Source of the DNA: Coprinellus micaceus | Lineage: Eukaryota > Basidiomycota > Agaricomycetes > Agaricales > Psathyrellaceae | Direction of reading: 5' to 3' | Assembly (NCBI GenBank): GCA_951394405.1 | Contig: OX596338.1 | Span: 3,658,001-3,722,000, forward strand | DNA: 64,000 nucleotides | Part shown: one piece after another, positions 34,164-46,466 of the stretch | Position numbering within the stretch: position 1 is the stretch's first letter | Layout: each line of letters starts with the position of its first letter | The notes under the pieces: generated by a model | What the model was told of the DNA's origin: nothing | The model's input: only the letters and a program-made list of their open reading frames with translations | Database searches by the model: none | Translations under genes and position numbers: made by a program

Positions 34164-35702
34164 GGAAATGCCGCGTTGGCTGGCTGAACTGTGGCGGCTT
34201 GGTAGATCCACAAGGGCCTGGCAAGTCGTCTCTCGATCAAGTGTCGCGAGGGCGCCGAAGATACTTATGACCTATCGGCGTGAATATCACGTACACAACC
34301 GTAAACCCCGCTAGATCCCTTTATAACCGAGATGGAGTTGTTTCAAAATTTGAACGGCCAAATCGCGTTTGAATAGAGGTGTTAACGGCAGGCCGCCCAC
34401 TGGCGTGACTATGGCCGAGAGTTTTGGTATAATTTTGCACACTCTGGGTGTTACGAGTCTGCAAACGGCAAAATGAACTAGAAATGATATAACTATCATC
34501 AGAGAGATGGGCCCCAGGTAAACATAGAGATTTTGCAATGCTCCGTGTCCAAGTACATGCATCTCCCTCCCTCCTCTGCAGTACCAGCCGCCGGGTCTCA
34601 AGGAGCATTCAATGTAACGAGAACGAATATCACTACGTTCCATGAGCCTTATCGATGGAACGGGTCGTTGGTCTGGTACTAGAATGATGGAGTGGAGCTC
34701 AGCATGCCGGCACAAACGCTGGTGACCATATGAAGGTACAAACCTTACGAACACTTCGGATTGCATTACCTGCGAGCGGCTCCACCCACTCTCCGACTCC
34801 CCTAGCCAGGACGTCCGTGCTGAGACGAATATCGCTCCTGCTGTTATAGCGTGAATATAGCAAGGGGTGGCATCGTGGATGGTTAGGATAAAAACACCTC
34901 TTGTGGATCGTGGGAAGTTACTGTGGACCCGTGACACTCGGAACGGGCGCCTATTTGCGGCTTGCTTCTTGCCAGTTGAAACGCTCCACAGCGACTGGGC
35001 AATCTAATGTTAGCCCGTTGCAATTCTCTTCTAGGCCCTCGGGCCCCCAGTCTCGGCCGTACCGACACTGGAATGTGCGGATAACCACTTACGATTCGTA
35101 TCGAATCCCCATGGCGAAATGAAGAGTGCATTCCCGACACGAGATACGCCGTTGCTCGTAAATTGGAGCTCCTAATTGAGCCAGTATCCTAGTGGCATGA
35201 CAGATGCTGGGACCTTTGCGTTCCCCGTATACCCCTCGAGTCTATCGGGCTGCAATCAGGCTCTGATTATCATGGGAGGTTTGGTTATGCTATGTTCTGC
35301 TTCAAACAATTTCAAGAGATGGAGAGTCACACGTCGGAGCGCTTGGGTTACTGATATAACCGAACCAAGCTCATACCGCACTTATGTTGAGTGCTTTTTG
35401 CACGTCGTCATCATCGACTGGGCAACAGTTAAGCGCGCAGCCCAGAGGAACGACTGAGAAGCGGGTGAGCTCGACAAGGAGTAACGGCGACAGCGGCTCT
35501 AGAGCGGTGATGTGGATGAATGGTTTTCCGTAATGAAATGGCGCTGGACCTACTACTAGAACCGAGCACGCACAACGTTTTGAACCCCTTTATTAGAGGG
35601 CGTGTTTTCGCTCAAACTTTCTCGGGGCCCACGAAATCACGACGACCTGCCTCCCATCTCTCAGTCCCTACACACATCGTGGCTCCGTATTCAGAAGGCA
35701 TA
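34164..35702. other. intergenic, nothing firmly recognised
   Basis: A 208-codon minus frame (34311-34937) contains one hydrophobic stretch (LMIVISFLVHFAVC) but no family resemblance or splice context. It could be a remnant of another membrane-protein gene. The right end is the promoter region of MpaB gene 1. Confidence 0.3.
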
Positions 35703-37623
35703 ATGGATCTACTCCTCAAACTCAAGTCAAACGCTCAACCGACTCCGGTCGCCATGGCCGGTACACTGGGCGTAGGCTGTCTTGTCTATGTCTTACTAGT
35801 CCGGTCGCTTCGCTGGAGGCGCTATAATGCCGTTCATCGACAATACGAGGCGAAGTGGAAGGAGGGAAAGCTAACAGTAGCTGAAGCTCAGAAGGTCATG
35901 CACGTATCGTCTCTGTACGACATGCCTTGGCTTCTGGTTAGGGCTTTGTCGTTTGCACTATTCAAGACCTATGCAGTAGTGAGTCTAAGTTTCCCCTACC
36001 CACTTGAGATATCACCGTCGAACTTTGACGCACTTGGTGATAGCCAGACGTCTCGAAGTTACTTCTGAAAACCCGCCAGCTGGGTTCCGGTGCCAAGGTG
36101 GCAAAGCGCTATGCCGATGTGAGTAATATGTACTTGTCGTTTGTATCCACCAATTCACACCAGGGGCGCTTCAGACAGAAATTCTTATTCGTATGTCATC
36201 TATTCACTGAGTTTTACCTGCGCCTCACCGTTCGCAGAGACGTGGATTGGTTGCCCGATCAATGGGTTCTTCAACCCCAATGTGTCTCCAGACGGAAAGT
36301 GTCCAGCTGAAGACCCCAGAGCATCAATTGCCATCGCCCGAACGAACTTCCTCCACTCAAAGTACAAGACTATTGTAGGCCACCGCGAAAATCAGCCGCA
36401 CCCCGGGTTAACTGACCACCATACTTACAGACTAATGACCAGTACCTGTTCACTCTCGGACTGTTTATCATGGAACCAGCGGTATGTACTGGATCATGGA
36501 CCATAAAAGCAGCACACAAACGGTTCTATACAGGCATGGGCAGAGCGGTTCGGATGGCGCGCGCTCTCTCCCATGGAGAGAGATGCATACTTCATCTTCT
36601 GGAAAGACATCGGGGAAAAGATGGGGATTACGGACATCCCGAAGACATTGAAAGAGCTGAGCGATTGGTGCGACGTAAGTCGCCTCTTCACTAGAACATT
36701 GGCTCGAGGATGGCTCATATTAACGTGGCTCGACCCCTGAACACCAGAACTACGCCGAGGCCAACATGGTACCTCACGAGAGCAATAAGGAGGTGGCATA
36801 CCACACGACACAGGAGTTGATTTGTGCAGTCCCTGAAGGACTTGGGCTAAAGGCCTTTGCGGAGAGGGTTGTCATCACTCTGTTGGATGACAGACTGCGG
36901 GTCGCGTTTATGTGAGAAGTCATTTCTTACCTCATTCCTGGACTGACGAGGACGTCTTCCTGTTGACACAGGCTCCCAAAACAGTCTCGCATCCTCCACA
37001 ACCTCGTAGCAGCCCTCCTCACCACATTCGGTCTCTTCCAGGGATACCTCTGCCTCCCGCGCGCCGACAATGACTCGAGAGGTTACCCTATAGACTTCAA
37101 CTTGCCCAAGCCCGACGCCTCCGGAGACATTCGCCAGCGCCCCGCAGTGTGAGTGGGATCTCTCCTTTCATCTGTGGCTGCTCCCGAGCACTGTCACGTC
37201 GGGCGCTTAACATTTGTTTGTGGCGCTGACAGCCTCCCAGATATAGGTCAACTCCGTGGTACGCTCCGGTGCCTACAGGCGTGCTGTCTCGTCTTTGGAA
37301 CAATCTGCTAGTCAGTGTTGGATGGTATAAGGCCCTTCCGTCTGCAGAGTACGTTGCTTCCTCCAACCCTGCGTTTTTACTAGTGCTGACTTTGGCCTTG
37401 CTTCGGCCTTTCTCAGCTTCTTCCCCAAAGGGTATAGGCTCGAGGAAATCGTAAGTCTCGCAGTAAAGGAAGTTCGAAGGGGAACGAGCTGACATTGCCG
37501 TGTCTTCAGGGCCCTAAGTCTTTCGAGAACGTTGGAATCGACCAGGTAATGCTTGAAGCCGCCAAGATTCAGGGCTGTCCTATAGCAAGACAGTGGCAGC
37601 CGAAGACCTCTGAGAAGGCTTGA
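35703..37623 (+). CDS. MpaB-family (rubber-oxygenase-like) oxygenase 1
   Basis: Eleven exons, 35703-35978, 36044-36118, 36175-36190, 36238-36374, 36431-36481, 36534-36674, 36748-36911, 36972-37148, 37241-37348, 37417-37450 and 37510-37623, give 430 residues. An N-terminal membrane helix (MAGTLGVGCLVYVLLV) precedes RWRRYNAVHRQYEAKWKEG, MPWLLVRALSFALFKTY, AIARTNFLHSKY, FTLGLFIMEPA, AWAERFGWRALSPMERDAY and KAFAERVVITLLDDRLR. This order is typical of the ER-bound oxygenase MpaB, which cleaves a farnesyl side chain in mycophenolic acid biosynthesis and is related to bacterial latex-clearing proteins. The substrate here is unknown. No biosynthetic cluster surrounds it. The final exon is undivided, unlike paralogue 2. 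Confidence 0.9.
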
Positions 37624-37874
37624 TAATATGTATCATATGTATCCTGCGTTAGTTACATGTAGATCGTACAAACCACCTGCCTACCCAATACCTCACACCC
37701 TTTTCCGAAAGCCCCACCATGTTTGTTCCCATTCAAAACCTGGTCAAACCATCGTATTGAGTGTCAATCCAAAATTCGGCAATAAGACAACAAGATAGAG
37801 GGGGGAAACTATACACCATTACTTAGTATCCTGACTTGGACATTCGTAGTCTCATCAGAATTGAAGGCCGTCTT

Positions 37875-40699
37875 TTACCTCCTCCTCTCCCTCTCATACC
37901 CCCTATCCTTCTCCGGCTCTCCACCCGCCTTCGCAACGAAGGGCTGCGGCGACCTCGCCCTCCTCATGTGGGGCGGAGGCTCGCGCGAACCACCCCGCCC
38001 TCCCCTCCCGCTATATCCTCGATCCCTCTCTCGCTCCTTTCCTTTCTCCCCACGAGGGGGTGATGGCAAACGTCCAGGAGGAGGATGCTTCCTATCTCCA
38101 TTCTCTCGCACACTGTGCCTATCCCCGTTATCCTTGTCCCGTCCTCCATCCCTCTCCCCGTCCCCGTCCCGTTCCCGCTCGCGCTCTATATCCCTATCAC
38201 GACCAGTAGGCGAAGGCCGGCGGTACCTCCCTGGCTCCTCCCCACGCCGGGGAGGAGGTACCTTGGCATCCTCGCCTTTTGTACGTTGACCTCGCTCCCT
38301 CGCATCCCTACCATCCCTATCCCTGTCATCCCTCCTGCCACTTCCGTGTGGAGGGCTTCGATCCCTCGCACGGTGGTCCCGATCCCTGTCAGGCGACCGC
38401 CTACGAGGAAGGCTCCCCGGACGGTCCCTTCCTGCACCGCCCCGTTGCCGGGGAGGCGTCTTGCTCCTGCTGCGACTTCGGTCGCTCAAGTCATCTCGCC
38501 CTCCTTGCCGCCTAGGTCTCCTAGGGTCAACGGAAGAAGCACGCGAACGAGAACGGCGTCGACGTCTGGGAGGTGTCCTCGACCGTGAGCGCCCAGAGGA
38601 AGAGTCAGATTCGGAGGTTGAGACAGATGCGTCTGAATCCGAGTCTGAATCCGAGTCGGAGTCGCTGTCGGAGTCGCTGTCGGAAGAGGATGATTCGGCT
38701 TCGAGCATGGCACGACGCTGCTCCATAATGAGCTTGGGTGCGTTCTTCAGCCACTCTCTCATGTCTTCGGTGAGGACACCGAGGTTGATACTGGTGAAGT
38801 AGTTGATGCTGAACCTTGTGTTCTTCGGGACGTCCATCGGGAACATGCCTGCGCACGCGTGCTTGATCTCGGGGTCCTGGAACCTCTCCTTCAACGCCAC
38901 CAATCCCATACTCTCCATCAACTCGGTCATGAGGATCTTAACGAAGATACGACTGCTACTCGTCGTCTCATCTTCGTTCATCTTTATGCATTCAAAGCGC
39001 GCCCAGCTAATGGCGTCCGAGGCGAACATGTGGCCGAAGAACCGGGCGATGTTGCGCAGGCGGTTGGTTTCGTAGCGATGAATGGTTTCGTAGTAAGTGT
39101 TGAAGGCCTGCTCAAAGGAGTCTGTCCAGACACGGTTGAGCCGGCTGAACCGTTCGCCGACAAGGCCGTAGAAGGTGGAGTACGAGCGTTCTTGAGAGCA
39201 ACACTCGATGATCATGTTAACCAGTTCAATCTGGGGAGGCGGTCAGTTCCAAATCTATGCGTACGAGTTTCAATGAACGTACCTCCTCGCCTTCTTGTAG
39301 TTGAATCTTGAGCAACTTGTGGACAGCTTCCTCGTAGTTGAGGGCATTCATGATGGTTAGGTAGATGGTTCGGCGAAGGTTAACCAGATTCGTGCCCGTT
39401 TTATCCTCGATGCCCTCCTTGTCGGGAACGGCTGTGGAGAACAGTCAGCAGCTGCGAAGAAACTCACATAACTACTCAGACGTACCTTGGTCGTCGTCCG
39501 ACTCTTCGTCACTCGACTCCGTCCCGGAACCACTCTCCTCATCGGAATCCTCGCCCAAAATTTCAGCCCTGATCCCCTTGTACTTTTCCTCGTGTTCCAG
39601 GAAGCTGGGGTCAGTTTTGAAGATATTCAGCCCCTCCTCGACTGGCAGGCTCTCCTCCAACTGCACTTGGTGCGTGATCTGCTCGTCCTCCTCGACCAGG
39701 TCCAAGCCTTCCGGGACAACGGGGTTGTCCTTGTACTTGTCCTTCCTCACTTGCATGAGCACCTCAATCATGTACTGCACACGCTGGCTGATGTTTCCCT
39801 CGTTTAACACTGCCCTGAAGCGCTCGTACACCGTCGCGTTGGCCTTGGGTGAGTTCTCCGCAAGGAACGCTCCAACCTCACGCATGAAGCCCACCGCGAT
39901 TTCGATGGCGTCGTCCGTCGGTCGTTCGAGTAGCAGGACAAGGATTTGCAGAGCGATGATTTCGTGGGCGACGGCTTGGTTCACAAGATGGGCAATGAAC
40001 GTTGTGGTAGAGTGACATACAATCTACGCCGAAGTCAGAAACTGAGTCAAGGCACCTAAATATACCACGCACCTTGTCATTCCTTTTAAACGCCCTCCGG
40101 AACTGGCTTATAAGTCGAATCAACAGCAGCTCCCCAACCTGCGGCAACTTGGTGTTCACCACGGCCACCACCGCCGCGAAGACGGGCGTGAACGGCAAAC
40201 TCGCAGCCTGTGCCTTCATGACACTCCTCGCAAAGAGGCCCCGACCGCGGACGAGGTTCTCGTTGAAGAGTTCGGGGATGATTTGCTTGATGTTGGCGAT
40301 ATTCACTCGATTGACGATACCGGTGATGGATTTTCGGAGTGCATCCCATGAGAGACGCTGATATTCAGGAGAAGCCTTGTCTGAAGCCGCTGCTGCTTCT
40401 TGAAGGGCGCGTAGACGAGCTGGGGGCATGTAAACGCCCCCGGAACGAGTGCCATTGCCGAGGAGTTTTGCGAATTCGGTTTTGTGGTCAAAGCTGTCCG
40501 TTTTTGCAACCTCCTTGGATGGTGCCCCATTCTGTGGTGACTGTGAGCGCCTCCTCGTCGATGGTGGCGCGTTTCCCGAGTCCTGAGACGGCGACCTGGT
40601 CCTGTTCGTCAACGCCAGCAAGGATGTGTGTGACAATGCATACCTCTTCCGTTTTTGCTGAGATGTCCCGTCGACGTCCATTGTGTCAACTGAAGGCAT
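37875..40699 (-). CDS. CWC22: pre-mRNA splicing factor CWC22
   Basis: Exons 40699-40073, 40023-39486, 39431-39283 and 39230-37875 give 889 residues. The MIF4G domain starts near residue 100 (SWDALRKSITGIVNRVN) and includes LFNENLVRGRGLF, QVGELLLIRLISQFRRAFKRNDK and LVLLLERPTDDAIEIAV. The MA3 domain follows (GTNLRRTIYLTIMNAL-type start, LVNMIIECCSQERSY, FFGHMFASDAISW). The C-terminal 250 residues are an RS-type tail with Ser-Asp repeats and many RDR and RER runs. CWC22 is an essential spliceosome component that in animals also loads eIF4A3 for the exon-junction complex. ATG 40681 is an alternative start. The gene is divergent from the metallo-beta-lactamase gene. Confidence 0.95.
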
Positions 40700-41029
40700 A
40701 GGATGAGATCGTGAAGGCAAATTGGCTATGACGCTCGTGAACACCTTACGGCGGGCTCGAGGTTGTTGAGGCTCTCGTCAACGTCGGCACCGACGACGAG
40801 CGGGTCGTATGTGGCTGTGCCAACAGGTTCCCACAGTGTAATTACGTCAGGAAATATTATTACTCTCATTTGTCTTCTACCGTCACGTTGGAATCCCCGG
40901 TAATCGCGCAAACGGTCAATATTTCACATGAAATGGGTACCAACGATACTGATATATAGGGCGGGGGTATTGACCTGGAGCTCTCTTGTTAGTCAACCAC
41001 GACGGCGCTACAGTAGCTTCAACGTCCCA
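40700..41029. promoter_or_regulatory. shared divergent promoter region
   Basis: These 330 bp separate the start codons of CWC22 (minus) and the LACTB2-like gene (plus), so both promoters must lie here. A TATATA-containing run near 40951 is the only core-promoter-like element seen. Confidence 0.5.
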
Positions 41030-42220
41030 ATGGAAGGTTTAGACCCGATTCCTAACATTACGAAGGTGGCTAGCCCCCGTCTCATTACTTAACCAGGGCT
41101 AAATCTCACCTAAAATGACAGCTGAGTGATAGGGTGATCAGGGTTCTTGGGCAGGTGAGTACTCTGGCACGAGTCTGCTAGTTTCCGCATAGTAATAGCA
41201 ATACTATGCAGAATCCAGGCAAATTCACGCTTCAGGGTACGTATAACCGCTTGGGGCTTGGTCTACAATGCTCAAAGTCGCGCAGGGACCAACGTCTACC
41301 TTTTGGGAACGTCAAATCCATATATCCTCGTCGACACCGCTGAGGGGAAAGATGGTTTTACCCCAGTGCTTGAGGATGCTTTGACCTCGGTTGCGGCACC
41401 TCAAGACGCCGGACTGCCGGATGTTTCTGACATCATCTTATCCCATTGGCACGGAGACCATATTGGGGGTCTTCCCTCCCTCCTCCCTCTCCTTCAGCGT
41501 CTCTGGGTATCCCGTAACCCAGGAAAACCCTTCCCTGCTCCTCGCCTTCACAAACATCCTCTCGTCAAGGAGTCGGACGCTTCCTTAGCATGGAACAAAC
41601 TTCCTGGAGTCCTGAGCGATCTCCCTAAAGAGCTTTACACCCCCACCCCTTCCGGGGCAGCTCTTCATGACCTCCATGACTCCCAGATTCTCTCAGCCAA
41701 GGATACCACTTTGCAAGTTCTCCATACTCCTGGCCACACATACGACTCCATCGGTCTACACATAGCCGAGGATAATGCATTGTACACTGCCGACACCGTA
41801 TTGGGGCAAGGGACGTCCGTATTCGAAGACCTCGCGGTATACCTGACCAGTCTCAACAAAATGTTGGAATACCCGAAAGAGTACGCCCACCTCCTACCAT
41901 CGCACGGCCCCGTTGTACAGAAGGGAAAGGAAACTATTGCGATGTATATCAAGCACCGACTTGAACGCGAGGCCCAGGTCCTGAACTTGCTCAACAAGCA
42001 AGCACCGGGTGAAGGGCGCGCGAATTGGTCCACGTGGGATATCGTCAAGGACCTCTACGCTTCCTACCCCGAGAACATCTGGGAGCCCGCGATGAGAGGT
42101 ATTTTACTTCATTTGGCGAAGCTTGAAGGGGAGGGGAGAGTGAAGAGAGTGGGGGCTGGGAACGATTTGAAGGATGCGGAATGGGTAGCGCTGTCGAGGA
42201 CCCTCTCACCAAGCCTGTGA
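41030..42220 (+). CDS. LACTB2-like metallo-beta-lactamase-fold hydrolase
   Basis: Exons 41030-41065, 41122-41154, 41212-41236 and 41286-42220 give 342 residues. The three tiny 5' exons rebuild the family start ITKLSDRVIRVLGQNPGKFTLQG-like. The zinc motif HWHGDH sits near residues 85-90. The second set of ligands lies in HTPGH and in TADTVLG (Asp), with the last His in LLPSHGP. The C-terminal winged-helix part (NIWEPAMRGILLHLAKLEGEGRV) is the LACTB2 type. Human LACTB2 is a mitochondrial endoribonuclease; fungal relatives are annotated the same way, but substrate is not proven. No mitochondrial signal is obvious. Its 3' end converges with MpaB gene 2, leaving about 165 bp. Confidence 0.93.
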
Positions 42221-42386
42221 ACTCTTTAAACACGCTTGTGGGGTTGGTTTCGGGCCGCGAGGTGAGACAGATAATGTTGGGTAATGTACGATAAGAGAGC
42301 CAAGAGATGTGCAGTCTGTAGTCCAACTTCATGTAAGTTAAGGGGTGCCGAGTCTATCAGGTTCAAGCACGACTGGCTAATCCGAG

Positions 42387-44478
42387 TCAGGGCCCCGCAG
42401 TAGCGGGGCAGGTGGCATCTGGCCCATATGTTGTCGGAGCCCACGGTTTGGCGATTGGGCACCCCTGTATCTTTGCAGCATTCTGCAGGGTTTCCTCGAT
42501 GCCAACTTGACGAGGAGAAAAACTAGTTAAAACAGGCAGAAACACAAGCTTTTCGAGTACTCACGGTTCCGGAACCTCGAGGGACCCTAAGCAGTTGTCG
42601 CCGTGAACAAGACAACGAACGGCAAACGGCAGAAAATAGGCTTACCACTTCTTCAATTCTGTATCCCTTGCTCAAGAAGCTATGTCGACGGAGGCCATGA
42701 CGGTCGGTAATGCCCCACATGATGAATAGGTGTGTAGACGACTTACTCTGCGGAGGGGACCTGCCCGTGCCAGCCCACCTTCACCAAAAGCCTCTCCCAG
42801 GTGCGACCCAAGAAGCCTGTCGGTTCTGGCTTGTACCAAGGGACCGATCTGTACCTAAAAATTGACAGCCGTCGCGTAAGCGATCAGATAGATTTAACAT
42901 GTAATAAGCGAGGTTGATCGTCGCTCAGAAGCACAGAAGGCTGCAGGCGCACAAGCGCTTGACAGGGACCCATATGGACACACTTACACCGTCGGACGAG
43001 CCCGAATGTCCCCATTCTTGTCGGGTTCGGGGAGGTTACCGTCGATTGGAAATCCGCTGTAGTCCATGCAACGACGAGGAAGGCGAAGATATCGCTGGTA
43101 GACCCAGATGGAGGTAAACACCGCGTTGACGAACCAATGGAGCCAGCGCGGCTGGGCTGGAAGTCTATCGTATCGGAGAGGCAACGATCATGAAATCGAT
43201 AGAAGATAGGAGTCAGACATAGATAAGGACAAAGAGTGTAAATGGGTACTTACAGCATCGCCTCTCTCACCCGGTCGGGTAACAAACAGATGACAGCGCG
43301 TTCCCCAAACTCCCTCAACCCGAATGCTCTGGGTACTGGATACAGAATTTCGTCCATGGTGTACTCGGCGAGCTTGTGGTTCGCTTCGTCCGGAGCCATT
43401 TCAGCGTCTGCATAGGTCTGGTGGTGGGCGAATATCAATCGTAAGTAAGCCCTGCTCACGAGCAGTAAAAACAGTGACCCACCTCGCACCAGTCCTTCAA
43501 CTCCTCCAAGGTAGGCGGAATGCCCTTGATCCCCATTTTTTGCCCGATGTCGGTCCAGAAGATAAGATAAGCTTCTTGCTCCATCTCGGAGAGAGCCCGC
43601 CATCCCCACCGCTTGGCCCACGCCTAGGGGCTGTTAGTATACCCGCTGCCGTCCAATCTACTAGGTCGTAAACACGTACTGCGGGCTCAAGAACAAACAG
43701 GCCTAATGTATACAGGAACTGGTGATTGGGCTGCCCGTACGAGGCGGTTAGTCGCTAGCAAGAGCCGCCAGAGGAAATCGAGCACGGACGATATTGTACT
43801 TCGAGTGGAGGAAGTTCGTTCGCGCGATCGCAAGGGCTGCTCGGGGATCCTCCGCGGGCACAGAAGACGTAGGTTGCTCGGTGGCGCTATGAAATCCGCT
43901 GAGGGGGCATCCGATCCATGTTTCTGCGGTGACATAGAGTTGAGCATCTTAGTCAGTTGTCGAGGTACCGCGAAGAACGCACGTATTAATATTTCGGTCT
44001 GAGTAATTGGTCGAGGTCAGGGCGGATCACAAAGTTCATAAAACAAAGTTACTCACGTCTGCGTACCGCTTTGCCACCTTCTCCGGAGACCCCAATTCGC
44101 GAGTTGACAGCAAGAGCTTTGACCCACTCGGCTGTTCAAATAATGTCGTTATAACGTGTACCAACGAGGGCAGCTGGGAGGGTTGAGCCGACTTACAAGT
44201 GTATACGTTTTGAAAAGCGCAAACGCAAGCGCCCTAACGAGAAGCCACGGCATATCGTACACACACGAGGTCTGCATAATGCGCTGCGCCTCCGCAGGGG
44301 CGAGCCGACCCTCCTTCCACTTCGCCTCGTACTCTTGGTGAATCTCATGATATCGCCTCCATCGAAGGATACGGACGAGGGTCAGGTGGAGGATGGTAAT
44401 AGTGGCCGCCGCACTTGCGATGGTGGTTGGGTGGGTGAGTGCCTCCCGATAATCCACCCAATGATTGCCCCAGTCCAT
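42387..44478 (-). CDS. MpaB-family (rubber-oxygenase-like) oxygenase 2
   Basis: Twelve exons, 44478-44197, 44131-44057, 43998-43983, 43923-43790, 43730-43680, 43623-43483, 43417-43254, 43164-42988, 42854-42747, 42679-42646, 42586-42565 and 42505-42387, give 440 residues. It has the same domain order as paralogue 1: membrane helix (ATITILHLTLV), RWRRYHEIHQEYEAKWKEG, MPWLLVRALAFALFKTY, AIARTNFLHSKY, FLYTLGLFVLEPA and FGERAVICLLPDRVRE. Exons 2, 3, 5-10 match paralogue 1 in length exactly. One extra intron splits the last exon. The pseudogene at 12.8-13.8 kb shares this extra intron, so it comes from this lineage. Confidence 0.9.
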
Positions 44479-45501
44479 ACTTGTTGGGAAGCTCGACGGA
44501 GCGAACCGTGAGTTAATGCTGGGAGGGACAAAGCCGGAGGGGGAGGTAGAAATCGGAGTCCTGGATGGCAGTTCAAGGAGTTCTGGGGGATAGGACCCGG
44601 AATTGAACTCGCCACGACCTATAAATAAAAGGGTGTCTCAACCGCTCCCCACGAAAGGAGGTACAGGAATTGTATGACAGGAATGTATTGGTGGACCGGG
44701 TTTCGTCAGGGTCACAGCGCTGGAGGACCCACAAAGACGTCCCTCGCAGGTCATGTCGACCCACAAAGCGGTCACCGTAATTTAATTCACCCGTTTCGAG
44801 TCTGCTCATGGGAAGACGCAAACCCAATCACCAGGGGTCAAACAGCCTCGAGGATTCGATATGGGCCAAAGGAATTGAGTTGACCTGCGGCGTGTGGCCG
44901 GCGAAGGCAGCTGTCTGGACCATTTTCCCGTCCGTGACCGCAGCAGCCCTTTGTCAGCCTTCACTCCTTCAACAGAAATAGTATACTCGACACACCACTG
45001 GCTCTGAACCCCTTCTCGCTGCTCGACAACCAGCCCTCGAAATAATATCCCCTTCGGCGATGTTCCGAGTATGAACGTTTATCCTGTCAATGCCTAATTC
45101 ACCCCCCAGTGGTCAGATTGACAGATGGCAGCTCCGTGTTCCCTTCATTTCTGCGTTCCGAATCGGCGCCCTGTCCCGTGGACACCTCCGTTTGGCGACT
45201 AAGTTGCGGGACGAATGCCCAGAGTCCCAAAAGCCCAGAAGGCCCACTAAACCCATACCCCAATCCTCCTTGTCTAATAGGCCCTCCCTTTCGCCCCTCT
45301 CGCGACTATCGCCTCGCCGGTCTATTGTAAGCACTCCTATCCGAAGGCGACGGGCGAGGCTTGACCCAGTTGGGGATAGTTTGGCTCCACCCAACGCAAA
45401 AGCTAAGCGCCCACAATCTGCCCCATCCCGTATGCGTTACAGAAGAGGGCGAAGACTCACGATAGAAACGCAGTCGTGTTATGCTATTCGCTCGGTATGG
45501 T
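44479..45501. other. intergenic, nothing recognised
   Basis: A 141-codon plus frame (45090-45515) is Arg/Pro/Ser-rich and overlaps the methyltransferase 3' end; it is not supported. Otherwise empty. Confidence 0.3.
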
Positions 45502-46418
45502 CTAAGAACATTTGACTGCCTTCAGCAAGAACGCATCGATCTCCTCTTCAGGAAGAGGGACTCGAACGAAGGTTGCAAACTCCAAGCCTTCGACTCCAGA
45601 TATAAGCGTCTTTGCACTGTCCTCTGTGAACCCATACCCCGTCACGCATCCTTTGTGTTCGTCTAGGACCTCCTCGCCTCCCTTCATAAGGCCGTCGACG
45701 ATAATAAGAGACGCCCCTGGTTTCAAATAGTTCGCGAGGAGCTTGCTCATCTCCTGGGGAAACTCGAAGTGGTGGTAGGCCGACGCGCACTACGCAGAGG
45801 AGAGGTCCAGCACGGCTCTTGAGTGTGGAGGAGGGCATCGAGGACTCACAAAGACGACATCGAACTTCCGGCCCGATAGGACATCCTTATCGGCCATGAT
45901 GTTCGCCGCCACAGCGGAACAGTTGGCGCCTTCGTCCTTGAAGCGTTGGTTGTAACGCTCAATGAGGGCCTCGCTAATGTCAATCCCCACGATCTCTTGG
46001 ACGAATGGGATCAGCTCCTTGCTAACAAGGCCTTCAATGCGTGCGTCAGTCGACTGGATGTGTCGTCGCCCGAACTGGGGTCGGCTCACCTGGCCCACAA
46101 GCGAAATCAAGGACCGAGCTCGAGTCTTTGGTTAGGGCGATGGCTTCGCGAATGGCTTGGGCAGTCCTGGATTAATTTTTTTTGTGAGCAGTGTTGTGAG
46201 AATAGCGCAGGATGGGAAATTGCTTACGCCGCCGCACGTTCCTTGGCATGGGGAAAGTTCTCAAAATCGGCAGCGTTCGCGTTGAAATGGTGTCTGTTCG
46301 CCTCTGCCATGTCGCCTCCATGACCGTGACCGTGACCGTGACCATGGTGGTGGTGGTGGTGAGCGTGGCCGCTCGAGGCAGGGTTCTCGTTCGCTGGGGT
46401 GTGGCTTGGTTCGCTCAT
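45502..46418 (-). CDS. SAM-dependent methyltransferase with His-rich N-terminus
   Basis: Exons 46418-46228, 46166-46090, 46031-45850 and 45789-45502 give 245 residues. Residues about 17-37 are an exceptional His/Gly run (HAHHHHHHGHGHGHG). The class I methyltransferase fold follows: motif I VLDFACGPG, VGIDISEALIERY, KFDVVFCASAYHHF and LKPGASLIIVDG. Fungal relatives are annotated as UbiE/trans-aconitate-type methyltransferases; the acceptor substrate is not known. The His run could bind divalent metal, but nothing else supports that. The chosen ATG follows a TATA box by about 43 bp. The N-terminal exon otherwise splices cleanly and all junctions keep the fold. Confidence 0.87.
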
Positions 46419-46460
46419 TGCAGGAAGTCGCTGGTGGGCTAGTCCCACTTCCCGCTCGCC

Positions 46461-46466
46461 TTTATA
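46461..46466 (-). promoter_or_regulatory. TATA box of methyltransferase gene
   Basis: TATAAA on the minus strand lies 43 bp before the methyltransferase ATG, within CTCGTATAAAGGCG. Confidence 0.5.

Noticed and set aside
34311..34937. 208-codon minus-strand frame with one hydrophobic stretch
   Set aside because: Only one helix-like segment and no match to the neighbouring seven-helix gene, so a second membrane protein cannot be supported.
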